NCBI GenBank assembly: GCA_011390335.1
Contig: JAABSO010000001.1
Span: 62,001-126,000 of the forward strand
Origin: Desulfotignum sp.
GTDB lineage: Bacteria > Desulfobacterota > Desulfobacteria > Desulfobacterales > Desulfobacteraceae
Reading direction: 5' to 3'
Length of the DNA stretch: 64,000 nt
The position numbers and the translations under genes are program-made. Position 1 is the first letter of the stretch. Each line of letters opens with the position of its first letter. This document shows, in pieces, positions 51,946-61,037 of the stretch. The notes below the pieces were generated by a model that was not told the origin of the DNA, did no database searches, and was given only the letters and a program-made list of their open reading frames with translations.

Positions 51946-52797
51946 ATGTCTCTGTACGCTATCCAGACTGAAATCATGGCCATGGAAAAAAAACGCCGCC
52001 TCTATTCCATGGCAGGCATTGTTCTCATTGCAGCGGTCCTGATCTCCGGGTACGGATTGGCAAATGACTTGAATTCCGGCGGATTTCTCACAGGAATGCA
52101 GCAGTTTTTCGACTATCCATCCGAGATTGTCAAAGAGGCATGGGCTGCCGGGTTTTCATTTTTTCTGGTCATGGGCCGGTTTGTTCCGGCCCTGGTGGAA
52201 ACCCTGAACATTGCCGGGGCCGCCTCCATCGTAGGCGGTACCCTGGCTGTGGTGCTGGCTTTTCTGGGATCCGCCAACCTGGGGGTAAAACCCCCGGTGG
52301 TCGTGACCATTGTCCGGCGGATCATGGACATCATGCGGGCGTTTCCGGAACTGATCATCGCCCTGTTTCTGATTTTTATCCTGGGATCCAGCCCGGTGCC
52401 GGCCATGATTGCAGTAGCGATCCATACGGCCGGGGCCTTGGGAAAACTGTTCTCAGAGGTGAATGAAAATGCCGATGCAGATCCTGTGGAAGGACTGGCA
52501 TCCTGCGGTGCTACCTGGCTGCAGCGCATGCGGTACGGGGTTCTCCCCCAGGTGCTGCCCAACTATCTGAGCTATTTTATGCTGCGGTTTGAAATCAATG
52601 TCAGGGCTTCCGCTATTTTGGGGTTTGTGGGGGCAGGGGGCATCGGCATGGAACTGCGGCGCACCATCGGCTGGGGCAAAGGGGCCGGAGATGAAACCGC
52701 GGCCCTTTTCATGCTGCTGATTCTGTCCATTTTTGTTATCGACCAATTGTCCTCCTTTATCCGCCGGCGCCTGGTGACCGGCAGGGACCCGGAATAG
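51946..52797 (+). CDS. phnE: Phosphonate ABC transporter permease PhnE (first)
   Basis: This 283-residue membrane protein has about six transmembrane segments and the PhnE-type EAA loop (EVNENADADPVEGLASCGATWLQRMRYGVLPQVLPNYLSY). The conserved INVRASAILGFVGAGGIGMEL near the C-terminus is characteristic of PhnE. It pairs with the second permease 12 bases downstream to form the channel. A GGAT-type SD precedes the start. Confidence 0.92.
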   Translation: MSLYAIQTEIMAMEKKRRLYSMAGIVLIAAVLISGYGLANDLNSGGFLTGMQQFFDYPSEIVKEAWAAGFSFFLVMGRFVPALVETLNIAGAASIVGGTLAVVLAFLGSANLGVKPPVVVTIVRRIMDIMRAFPELIIALFLIFILGSSPVPAMIAVAIHTAGALGKLFSEVNENADADPVEGLASCGATWLQRMRYGVLPQVLPNYLSYFMLRFEINVRASAILGFVGAGGIGMELRRTIGWGKGAGDETAALFMLLILSIFVIDQLSSFIRRRLVTGRDPE

Positions 52798-52809
52798 AAA
52801 GGAAACCTG

Positions 52810-54168
52810 ATGGCATCATCCACTTTGGCCATACAGCCTCCAGCGCCGATCTCCGGATCTTTGGCCGTATTTTCCCGGCTCCGGCGCAGCAGCCTGATGA
52901 TCATGGCAGGAACCGGACTAATGGTCCTGTATTTATTGTACACCTTCATCTCTTTTGATTTATGGCACCTGATAAGCAGGTCTCAGCCCCAGCGGGCGGT
53001 ACTGCTGGCAACCGATGCCGTGGCCCACAAGGTCCACATTACCAAAAACATCAGAGGTGCGGGTCGTCTTTCCATTGCAGTCGAAGGGGAACGGACCGCC
53101 ACCTATGAAACACCCCCCGGGTGGGTGACGGTGTCCGACGACCTGACCCGGGTGGATCTGGCCCAGGGATATCGGGTGGATATTTACGATACCCATGTGA
53201 TATTTCAGATACCGGATATAGGTCCGGTCCATGTCCGGATAACGGATGCAGGCATCAAGACAACCCTGCCCAAAGGCGTGGACCCGCCGGACTGGCTCAG
53301 GGCCACATCGGCCAAATTTGACGCCCGGCCCACCCTCGGGCGGCGGGTCCAGGTGTCCAAAGCACGGATCGAGGTGCACCGGTATTTCATGGGCTGGGAG
53401 AACTTTTTCTTCCCTTTCCGTTCGGAACTTACCGCATATTCCCCGGGGCAGCTGTTTGCGCTGGCATTTTCAGACCAGCGGATCGATCCTGACATGCCCA
53501 ACTGGCGCCTGATGTTCACCACCTTCTGGAAAAATCCGGGCTGGCAGCACAAACAGGTGTTTGTGGCCCTGCTGGAAACCTTTCTTATGGCGATTCTGGG
53601 CACTCTCACCGCTGCCCTGGTAGGGCTGCCCCTGGCGGTTCTGGCAGCGGCCAACTTCACACCGGCCCAGGCCCTGCGGTTTGTCGTCCGCAGGGTATTT
53701 GATTTTCTCAGGGGCATTGACATGCTCATCTGGTCTCTGATCTTTATCCGGGCCTTTGGGCTGGGACCCCTGACCGGTGCCCTGGCCATCGCCTTTACCG
53801 ACACCGGCTCTCTGGGCAAGCTGTTTTCCGAGGCCCTGGAAGGGGTCAACAATAAACAGATGGAAGGGGTCCATGCCACCGGAGCCAACCGTCTCCAGTT
53901 TTACCGGTTCGGTGTCATTCCCCAGATTATTCCGGTGTTTGTTTCCCAGACCCTGTATTATCTGGAAGCCAATGTCCGGTCCGCCACCATCATCGGTGCC
54001 CTGGGTGCCGGCGGCATCGGCCTGATGCTGGTGGAAGCCATGAACACCCAGCGCCACTGGGAAAATGTATTTTATCTCATTCTGCTGACCATTTCCCTGG
54101 TCATGGTCATGGATACGGTTTCTGCCAAAGTGCGGAGCCGCCTGATTCACGGCCGGTCCGGAACATGA
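52810..54168 (+). CDS. phnE: Phosphonate ABC transporter permease PhnE (second, with extra N-terminal domain)
   Basis: This 452-residue protein is about 170 residues longer than usual PhnE. One membrane segment (about 30-48) is followed by a beta-rich extracytoplasmic domain (about 60-200), then six segments and the EAA loop LEGVNNKQMEGVHATGANRLQFYRFGVIPQI. ANVRSATIIGALGAGGIGLML is the PhnE hallmark. Long second permeases of this kind occur in other PhnDEEC systems; the extra domain may help dock PhnD. It follows phnE1 by 12 bases. Confidence 0.9.
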   Translation: MASSTLAIQPPAPISGSLAVFSRLRRSSLMIMAGTGLMVLYLLYTFISFDLWHLISRSQPQRAVLLATDAVAHKVHITKNIRGAGRLSIAVEGERTATYETPPGWVTVSDDLTRVDLAQGYRVDIYDTHVIFQIPDIGPVHVRITDAGIKTTLPKGVDPPDWLRATSAKFDARPTLGRRVQVSKARIEVHRYFMGWENFFFPFRSELTAYSPGQLFALAFSDQRIDPDMPNWRLMFTTFWKNPGWQHKQVFVALLETFLMAILGTLTAALVGLPLAVLAAANFTPAQALRFVVRRVFDFLRGIDMLIWSLIFIRAFGLGPLTGALAIAFTDTGSLGKLFSEALEGVNNKQMEGVHATGANRLQFYRFGVIPQIIPVFVSQTLYYLEANVRSATIIGALGAGGIGLMLVEAMNTQRHWENVFYLILLTISLVMVMDTVSAKVRSRLIHGRSGT

Positions 54169-54222
54169 TCATTGCAAATGATACGCAGATGATACTTTTT
54201 ATGCAAACCAATTGAGGATGCC

Positions 54223-55044
54223 ATGAAAATAGCAGATCTGACCAAGACATTCGGAAAAATAACCGCTGTGGATGCCGTGTCCTTTTCTATTGACCAGCCC
54301 CAGATGATAGGCGTAATCGGGCCTTCCGGGGCTGGCAAATCCACCCTTCTTCGCATGATCAACCGGCTCACCGATGCCACCCGTGGATCCATCCAGATCA
54401 ATGACCGGGAGATTCTGCAGCTTTCCGGCAGGGAAAAAAGGCGTTGGCAGCGGGACTGCGCCATGATTTTCCAGCAGTTCAACCTGGTGCCCCGGCTGAA
54501 CGTGGTGACCAATGTGCTGATGGGCCGGCTGAACGGCCACAGCACTCTCAAGAGCCTGTTCAGTATCTTCGGCAGGCACATGGTGGATGAAGCCCTGGCC
54601 GCCCTGGACCGACTGGGGATCGCGGACCAGGCCCTGCAGCGGGCTGAAACCCTGTCCGGGGGCCAGCAGCAGCGGGTGGCCATTGCCCGGGCCTTGATGC
54701 AGCAGCCGAAAATGGTCCTGGCTGATGAGCCCATCGCCTCTCTGGATCCGTTGAGCGCGGAAAAGGTGATGACCGCCCTGCGGGAGATCCGAGACCGGGA
54801 CAATCTGACCGTGCTGTGCAACCTGCACACCCTGGATACGGCAAGAACCTATTGTGACCGGGTGATCGGCATGCTCCAGGGCAGCATCGTGTTTGATGAT
54901 GTGCCGTCAAAGCTCACCCCATCTGTGGTGCGCGATATATACGGGGCCGATCAGGAACTCAATGAATCAGTAACCTCCACCAGTATTCCCGGCCCTGTTT
55001 TCATCCCTGAACCAATGCGGATAAGAAAACCCGCACTGGCATAG
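54223..55044 (+). CDS. phnC: Phosphonate ABC transporter ATPase PhnC
   Basis: This 273-residue ATPase energises phosphonate import. It has Walker [25 protein letters not shown], Walker [13 protein letters not shown] and the switch His in CNLHTLDTA, the NLH variant typical of PhnC. It is the last gene of the transporter operon; a hairpin (55056-55079) follows. Confidence 0.92.
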   Translation: MKIADLTKTFGKITAVDAVSFSIDQPQMIGVIGPSGAGKSTLLRMINRLTDATRGSIQINDREILQLSGREKRRWQRDCAMIFQQFNLVPRLNVVTNVLMGRLNGHSTLKSLFSIFGRHMVDEALAALDRLGIADQALQRAETLSGGQQQRVAIARALMQQPKMVLADEPIASLDPLSAEKVMTALREIRDRDNLTVLCNLHTLDTARTYCDRVIGMLQGSIVFDDVPSKLTPSVVRDIYGADQELNESVTSTSIPGPVFIPEPMRIRKPALA

Positions 55045-55055
55045 GGCATAGATAC

Positions 55056-55079
55056 AGGTACCGGGAAAAAACCTGGTGC
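55056..55079 (+). terminator. Hairpin after phnC
   Basis: A 9-bp stem with two G-T pairs (55058-55066 region with 55073-55081 region) around an A6 loop lies between convergent genes. There is no T-run, so it is only a possible terminator. Confidence 0.35.
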
Positions 55080-55099
55080 CGGTATGTTGCGAGGGGGTA

Positions 55100-55885
55100 T
55101 TACTGCGCGGAAAATTTTTCGACCAGATCTTCAGGAATATCTGCGTTTTTCCTTGCAGCGATTGCGTAGTAGTAGAGGGGTTCTCCTTCTATGGACAGCC
55201 GATGGCGGTAGCGCTCCAGATGATACATGTCCATATATTTTGAAAAAATCAGTTCCCGGATCATGCGTGAGAATCCGGAATCATCTGATTCGTTCAAAAA
55301 GGTCTCCTTGATGTTGAATCCCACCCATCCTTCTGACTGGATCACGTTAAATGCTTCAACAAATGCTTTGGTGGGGATATCTCCGAATCCCAGGGCCGCA
55401 ACAACGGTCAGGCAGTTCAAAGACCAGGATTGGTATTCTTCTTTTTCATCTGCAGACAGGTTGCAGAAGTCAGATACATAGTAAGCGTCGTACAGATGGG
55501 GCCTGTCCCGCTCTGTTGCTGTTTTGGCTTCAGGTATGATATCTACGCCCACCAGACGGGCTACGCCATATTTTTTAAAGGCCTCTCCCATTAACCCGTT
55601 TCCTGCGCCCAGGTCCAGCACCCGCAGTTCAGTGAAATTTTCATTGGTCTGGTTGATGGCGGATTTAAGAATTTCCGCCACCTTGACAGGTGAAACACAC
55701 TTGAGGCGGTCATAAAATATCTGTTCATACAACCCGGGCATGTCATATATTTTGCCATAATCATGGAACCGCAGCTTGATCTTTTCTGTGTCTGAGGTAT
55801 ATACATAAAAGTACGCTTCATCCTGGGACAGTTTGCTTACGGAAGTTTGTGGCAATTGAATACGGTGTCTTTTCGGGGTCTGCAT
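55100..55885 (-). CDS. Class I SAM-dependent methyltransferase
   Basis: This 261-residue protein has a class I SAM-binding site, RVLDLGAGNGLMGEAFKKYG near 92, followed by VGVDIIPEA, and a late strand EGWVGFNIKETFL. The first 70 residues (YFYVYTSDTEKIKLRFHDYGKIYDMPGLYEQIFYDRLKC) resemble those of other anaerobe methyltransferases of unknown substrate. The ATG at 55885 has AAAGGAG before it; a longer frame starts 25 codons upstream without an SD. It is convergent with phnC and is probably not part of the phosphonate pathway. Confidence 0.8.
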   Translation of the reverse strand: MQTPKRHRIQLPQTSVSKLSQDEAYFYVYTSDTEKIKLRFHDYGKIYDMPGLYEQIFYDRLKCVSPVKVAEILKSAINQTNENFTELRVLDLGAGNGLMGEAFKKYGVARLVGVDIIPEAKTATERDRPHLYDAYYVSDFCNLSADEKEEYQSWSLNCLTVVAALGFGDIPTKAFVEAFNVIQSEGWVGFNIKETFLNESDDSGFSRMIRELIFSKYMDMYHLERYRHRLSIEGEPLYYYAIAARKNADIPEDLVEKFSAQ

Positions 55886-56042
55886 TGTTCTCCTTTTCTT
55901 GCTTAAAATATTTTTGAAATTGCGCATTATTTTCGCAATCTTAAGACCTAACCCTAACATGAATGCCAGGGAAACACAAGCCAGGGAAAGTCAGCCTCCC
56001 AGAGTAATCGCATGTAGAAGCAGCGTCACATATATTGAAATA

Positions 56043-56116
56043 GCCCCCTGAAGGTGACGTGTGGCAGGACCGTCAGATGCCAATCTCGGGCCGGTCACAC
56101 GTCACCTTCAGGGGGC
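56043..56116. repeat. Perfect 21-bp inverted repeat with 32-base centre
   Basis: The arms 56043-56063 and 56096-56116 are exact reverse complements, beginning GCCCCCTGAAGGTGACGTGTG-like sequence outward. No T-run follows. The element lies between a methyltransferase start and the LutBA-like stop, and differs in sequence from the REP-like repeat at 5073. It could be a second palindromic repeat family or a strong RNA hairpin. Confidence 0.7.
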
Positions 56117-56170
56117 GGGTATCAAGCAGCTGGACAGGATGTTGTTACATGTAACTGCCCTGTGCTACCC

Positions 56171-58330
56171 TTAAGGGTCCGATCGGGGATACAGCAGTTC
56201 AGACAGATGACACACCGTGAATTTTCTGCCCTGCTTGGCAGCCCCGCCCCGCAGCTGGAGCACGCACCCCGGACATTCGGTTACCAGGAGATCGGCACCG
56301 GATTCTGTTACATCATCCAGTTTTCTGGTGAGAATTTCATTGGACACCGCAGGGAAGGTGGTGGAAAAACTGCCGCCGAACCCGCAGCAAGTCTCTTCTT
56401 CTTCTGTGGGAACATACTGGTTTCCCGATTTTTCAATCAGCTCATGGGGGGTGTTGTGCACCCCCAGGCCACGGCACAGGTGGCAGGGAGAGTGAAACGC
56501 GGTTTTCCGGCCGGCATTTGCGCCGTCACTGACGTCAGATTCAATACCCACAATATCGTTCATGAATACCGAATACGGTATCACCTTGTCAGCAAATGCC
56601 GCCGCTTTTTCGGGAGCGTAGTCTTTGAGCAGTTTCGGCACCCCGTGCTTGAGGTGGGATGCGCAGGAAGCGCACAGGGTCACAATGTAATCCACCCCGT
56701 CCAGGTAAACGGCATCCAGGTTCTGGAGGGCCACGTCCCTGGCCGCTGATTTTTCCCCCATGCTCACGGCAGGCAGGCCGCAGCAGGACTGCCCCATGGG
56801 AAATGTCACATTGATGTTGTGCTGTGCAAATCCTTTCATGGCGGCTTCCAGGTGTTCGGGATAAACAAAATCCTGGACACATCCGGAAAACAGGGCAATG
56901 GTGAACCCGGGGTTTTTTGCCGGCTGGTGCAGTTTTTCAAACCGGTCCCGGAACGGCACATCTGCAATGGCGGGCAATCTTCTGAAATTGTGATCCGGTG
57001 AAAAAATCATGGGCAGGTGCCGCAGATAGGGTCTCTCTTTTTTGTCCAGCAACGGTTTCTGGGCCAGGTGGGCCGTGCGCAAAAGAGAATGAAACAGTTT
57101 TCTGCTCTTGAGTACCTTGCCCAGAAGCAGGCTTTGCAGGGGATGCCCGGCTTCATCCTGGATCCTTGCATGAATCTCCTTGATCAGGTGGGGCAGGTCG
57201 ATACCGCCGGCGCACACCGCCTTGCAGGCCCCGCAGTTGGTGCAGTTCTGCACCAGATTTTTCGCATTTTCCATGCCGTGAAAAAAATAGGTGGTGATCA
57301 GGCCGATAGCCCCGATATAGATATGTCCCATCTGGTGGCCTCCAACCATGCGGTACACCGGGCATACATTGGCGCAGGCCCCGCACCGCACACACTGGAG
57401 CACCTGGGAAAACACCGGATCTGCCGCAATTTTTTTTCGGCCGTTGTCCAGAAAAACAATATGCATTTCCCGTTTTCCAGACGGGGTGGTGGTGCATTCA
57501 GACGGCCCGGTGATCCAGGTGACATAGGAGGTGATGGCCTGGCCGGTAGCATTTTTGGGAAGGATCCGGTTCACGGTCAACGCATCGGCAAGGGTGGGCA
57601 GCAGTTTGTCGATGCCCACCAGGGCCACATGGACCTTAGGCAGGGTGGTGACCAGACGTGCATTGCCCTCATTGGTGGCAATGCCGATGGTGCCGGTGTC
57701 GGCCAGGGCATAGTTGGCGCCGGTGATACCCATGTCCGCTTCCACAAATTTTTCCCGCAGCTCTTTTCTGGCCACTTTGACGAGGCGGTCGATCTCTGCG
57801 TCCTGGTCTCTTCCTGTGACATCGGAGAACAGGTCCGCCACCTGGAAGCGCGACAGGTGGATGGCCGGCATGACCATGTGCGAAGGGCCCTCTTTGCGCA
57901 GCTGGACAATCCACTCCCCCAGATCGGTTTCCGTGACTTCCAGACCCAGATTTTCCAGCCATCTGTTCAGATGAATCTCTTCTGCGGTCATGGATTTGGA
58001 TTTGACAATTTTTTTTGAGCCGGATTTTTGAGCGATCTCGCCGATAATGCGGTTGGCATCTTCAGCTCTATCTGCCAGGTGCACATGAACACCATGTGCT
58101 TTTGCCTTTCTGATAAATTGGTCCAGCAGGGCTTTGCTGTCTGCAATAGCTGCAGCCTTGATGTCTGCTACCTGTTGGATCAGGTCCGCCACATCCATGC
58201 CGGCAAAGGCGTTTTCTCTGGATGCGCGGTAGGCCACGGCGAATTTGTCCATGGCCTCGCGGAGAAACCGGTTGTCCAGGGCATCATCGAGTCGATTTTT
58301 ATAAGATTTAAGACTTTCGTGGCTCTCCAT
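56171..58330 (-). CDS. LutB-LutA fusion: LUD domain, two 4Fe-4S sites, two CCG domains
   Basis: This 719-residue protein joins what are usually two subunits of the L-lactate-oxidising LutABC complex. Residues about 60-300 are the LutB-type LUD domain (ADMGITGANYALADTGTIGI). Then come two ferredoxin motifs, CVRCGACANVCP and CTNCGACKAVC. The C-terminal part is LutA-like with two CCG domains (GQSCCGLPAVS and EETCCGFGGSFS, each with a later CxxC). It starts on TAATG with lutC. The pair probably oxidises lactate or a related hydroxy acid and passes electrons to the menaquinone pool. Confidence 0.88.
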   Translation of the reverse strand: MESHESLKSYKNRLDDALDNRFLREAMDKFAVAYRASRENAFAGMDVADLIQQVADIKAAAIADSKALLDQFIRKAKAHGVHVHLADRAEDANRIIGEIAQKSGSKKIVKSKSMTAEEIHLNRWLENLGLEVTETDLGEWIVQLRKEGPSHMVMPAIHLSRFQVADLFSDVTGRDQDAEIDRLVKVARKELREKFVEADMGITGANYALADTGTIGIATNEGNARLVTTLPKVHVALVGIDKLLPTLADALTVNRILPKNATGQAITSYVTWITGPSECTTTPSGKREMHIVFLDNGRKKIAADPVFSQVLQCVRCGACANVCPVYRMVGGHQMGHIYIGAIGLITTYFFHGMENAKNLVQNCTNCGACKAVCAGGIDLPHLIKEIHARIQDEAGHPLQSLLLGKVLKSRKLFHSLLRTAHLAQKPLLDKKERPYLRHLPMIFSPDHNFRRLPAIADVPFRDRFEKLHQPAKNPGFTIALFSGCVQDFVYPEHLEAAMKGFAQHNINVTFPMGQSCCGLPAVSMGEKSAARDVALQNLDAVYLDGVDYIVTLCASCASHLKHGVPKLLKDYAPEKAAAFADKVIPYSVFMNDIVGIESDVSDGANAGRKTAFHSPCHLCRGLGVHNTPHELIEKSGNQYVPTEEEETCCGFGGSFSTTFPAVSNEILTRKLDDVTESGADLLVTECPGCVLQLRGGAAKQGRKFTVCHLSELLYPRSDP

Positions 58331-58950
58331 TATTTTTCCTCCACCAGGATGATATGCAGTTCCAGAGGCCCATGAACCCCGATGGCCAACACCCGTTCAA
58401 TATCAGCGGTCCGGCTGGCACCGGTGACAAAGGCGGTGTAGGATCCTTTCTGCCGGACCAGTGTTTCCAGTTCTTCGTTCATGGAAAGAGCGGTTTCCCG
58501 GATATCCGACACCGCCAGGATGGCCACATGCACCTCACAGAGCATGGTGGCCAGACGGGTTTGTTCATAATTGGAGTTGATGACCAGGGTGCCGGTTTCC
58601 GCGATACCGAAATCCGCTGTTGTCACCCCCATATCAATGCCCCCGGGAAAATCGCGCAGTCCGTCCCGGATCAGGTGGATATGGGGGAATGCCCGGCACC
58701 GGTCAGACAGCTGCTGAAATCCGTCATTATCCAGGTTGGGGGCTGCCAGGATTCTTACGGACGAATCGATTTTCTTTTCTGAGGCCACCTGCGGGTCCAG
58801 GGGCAATTTTTGGGCCAGCAGTTCAAGGGTTTTGTCCATGGCCCCTGTCCGGTCTTTTACATCATGGACAAAGGCGCTCACCAGAGAGGCTTTTTGTGTA
58901 AACACTGCAGCCAGATCATCCTTTGAACTGCCAATGGTGGTATTCACCAT
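58330..58950 (-). CDS. lutC: LutC-like LUD-domain protein
   Basis: This 206-residue protein is a LUD-domain protein of LutC/YkgG type: MGVTTADFGIAETGTLVINSNYEQTRLATMLCEVHVAIL and TGASRTADIERVLAIGVHGPLELHIILV. It is the third part of the lactate-utilisation complex, here next to the LutBA fusion, which it overlaps by one base. The gap to dctM upstream is 105 bases and contains a short hairpin motif, so expression may come from the TRAP promoter by read-through. Confidence 0.88.
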   Translation of the reverse strand: MVNTTIGSSKDDLAAVFTQKASLVSAFVHDVKDRTGAMDKTLELLAQKLPLDPQVASEKKIDSSVRILAAPNLDNDGFQQLSDRCRAFPHIHLIRDGLRDFPGGIDMGVTTADFGIAETGTLVINSNYEQTRLATMLCEVHVAILAVSDIRETALSMNEELETLVRQKGSYTAFVTGASRTADIERVLAIGVHGPLELHIILVEEK

Positions 58951-59055
58951 ATCTGCCTCCCTTTTTTTAGATGAAAGAAACTGAGCAAACGGCCTAATTC
59001 TTTCATGATTTGTTTTGCCCGACAGGGCATGACCCTTATTTTAACGTGACTGCTC

Positions 59056-60396
59056 TTATCCGAAAAATACTCCCGGCAGCCAGGTAACGATGGACGGAAA
59101 CAGGCACAGCAGGGTGATGCTGATCAGCTGCAGCAGGACAAAGGGGATAATGCCTCTGTAAATATGCATCATGGTGTATTCCGGCGGTGCCACCCCCTTG
59201 AAGTAAAACAGGGCATACCCAAAGGGCGGGGTGAGAAACGAGGTCTGCAGATTCACGCACAGCAGCAGGGAAAACCACAATGGATCAAACCCCAGCTCTA
59301 TGGCAATGGGCAGAAAAATGGGCACTGTCACCAGCAGGATGGCTGCCCAGTCGATGAACATGCCCATGATGAACACGATGGACATCATGATAAACAAAAT
59401 AATCCACTGGTTCATGCCCGAACCGATGAGCAGGTCCGCCACCACATCTCCGCCGCCCATGCTTAAGAACACAGCGGAGAAAAATTTTCCGCCAATGAAC
59501 AGCATCATGACCATGGAGGTGGTTTTCAATGTGGCATAGGCGCTTTCCTTCAATACGGTCCAGTTGAGCTTTCTGTTGAAAAAGGCAAGGAGTACGGCAC
59601 CAAATGCCCCCAGGCCGGCTGCTTCCGTGGGAGTGGCCAGCCCGCCCAGAATCGTTCCCATAACTGCCAGAATCAGAACCAGCGGCGGCAACAGGGATTT
59701 CATGGTCATGGCCCATTTTTGTCCGGCAGTATACCCGGAAGCCTCACCTTTTGAAATGGGGGGGCCCAGCTTGGGGTTGATATTGCACCGAATTAAAATA
59801 TAGGCGAAATACAGACCTGCCAGCAAAAGACCCGGAAAAATGGCACCGGCAAACAGGTTGCCTACCGAAGTTTCCTTCATGCCGGTTAGCCCGCCGTATA
59901 CCACCATCATAATAGAAGGCGGGATCAGAATACCTAAGGTGCCTGAAGCGCAGATAATCCCGGCGGTCAGTTCTTTCTGGTACCCTTTGCCCATGAGGGC
60001 CGGGGTTGCCAGCAGCCCCATGGCCACCACCGATGCACCGATGATCCCGGTGGTGGCGGCAAATACGGTACACACGAGCACCACTGCCAGGCCCAGGCCG
60101 CCCTTGATACTGCCCAGCACCACATACATGGATTCAAACAATGCATCCGACACCTTGGATCTGTCCAGCAGCTGGGCCATGAGAATAAACAACGGGATGG
60201 CCACCAGGGTATAGTTTTCCATCAAACCCCAGATATTGTTAATAAACATCTCAAACAGCATGGGAATGGAAAATCCGTTGTCGATCAGGCCGAACAGGGT
60301 GGCAACCGCTGCCAGGGTATAGGCCAAAGGATGCCCGAGCATTATGGCAAAAATAAGGGTAGCAAACATGGCCACTGTCATGAATTCAAGACTCAT
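59056..60396 (-). CDS. dctM: TRAP transporter large permease DctM
   Basis: This 446-residue membrane protein has about twelve hydrophobic segments and the DctM features FAATTGIIGASVVAMGLLATPALMGKGYQKELTAGIICASGTLGILIPPSI and the C-terminal counterpart TPPFGYALFYFKGVAPPEYT. It uses a sodium gradient to import an organic acid. The ATG at 60396 overlaps the dctQ stop (ATGA); the frame stays open upstream inside dctQ but that part is not the gene. Confidence 0.9.
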   Translation of the reverse strand: MSLEFMTVAMFATLIFAIMLGHPLAYTLAAVATLFGLIDNGFSIPMLFEMFINNIWGLMENYTLVAIPLFILMAQLLDRSKVSDALFESMYVVLGSIKGGLGLAVVLVCTVFAATTGIIGASVVAMGLLATPALMGKGYQKELTAGIICASGTLGILIPPSIMMVVYGGLTGMKETSVGNLFAGAIFPGLLLAGLYFAYILIRCNINPKLGPPISKGEASGYTAGQKWAMTMKSLLPPLVLILAVMGTILGGLATPTEAAGLGAFGAVLLAFFNRKLNWTVLKESAYATLKTTSMVMMLFIGGKFFSAVFLSMGGGDVVADLLIGSGMNQWIILFIMMSIVFIMGMFIDWAAILLVTVPIFLPIAIELGFDPLWFSLLLCVNLQTSFLTPPFGYALFYFKGVAPPEYTMMHIYRGIIPFVLLQLISITLLCLFPSIVTWLPGVFFG

Positions 60397-60908
60397 GGGA
60401 GTACCTTTCTTCCTTGTTGTTTGAGTGAGTTTATATCCTTTAACAGATTGGCAATGCCCTGGAGCAATAAAAATACCAGACACAATGCCATCAATATTTT
60501 CAACGGCCAGATGGGAGGCGCCCAGGAGGTGGAATTCACTTCAAGGCCCAGGGTGGAGTTATATGCGTATTTAATCCCATACAGGGTCAGGCAGATGGTC
60601 ACCGGCATAAAAAGGACCAGATTGGTGATAATGCTGAGAACCGTCTGGACTTTTTCCGGTGCCAGGGAGCTGAAAATATCCACCTTTACATGGGCACCAT
60701 GGACATCAGAGTAAGAGAGCCCAAACATGTAATGCAGCCCGTACAAAAATGTGGAGGCCTCAAATCCCCAGGTGGTAGGAGCATTGAATGCATACCGCAT
60801 GAACACCTCATATACCACGATGACCAGCAGCGGGTATATGAGAAAAGAGGTCACATCCCCCTGCTTGCGGATGATCTTTTCCAGATTTTTTGATAACGAT
60901 TCCAACAT
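60393..60908 (-). CDS. dctQ: TRAP transporter small permease DctQ
   Basis: This 171-residue protein has four hydrophobic segments. The sequence VVYEVFMRYAFNAPTTWGFEAS in the second segment and GAHVKVDIFSSLAPEKVQ in the loop are the DctQ signature. It overlaps dctM by 4 bases and follows dctP by 130 bases. DctQ holds the membrane complex together. Confidence 0.9.
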   Translation of the reverse strand: MLESLSKNLEKIIRKQGDVTSFLIYPLLVIVVYEVFMRYAFNAPTTWGFEASTFLYGLHYMFGLSYSDVHGAHVKVDIFSSLAPEKVQTVLSIITNLVLFMPVTICLTLYGIKYAYNSTLGLEVNSTSWAPPIWPLKILMALCLVFLLLQGIANLLKDINSLKQQGRKVLP

Positions 60909-61037
60909 CTTGATTTCCTTTAAATTCAGGGTCCGACAGCCTGTGTGTTATATTGGGATGATTAAAAAACAGGGCTGCCGGACTTTTTTGGGTTATCGTT
61001 TCAGAATCAGTACAAAATACTTATCCGAAAAACGGAT

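Noticed and set aside
55056-55079. Intrinsic terminator after phnC
   Set aside because: The stem is good but no T-run follows, so it is listed only as a weak hairpin.
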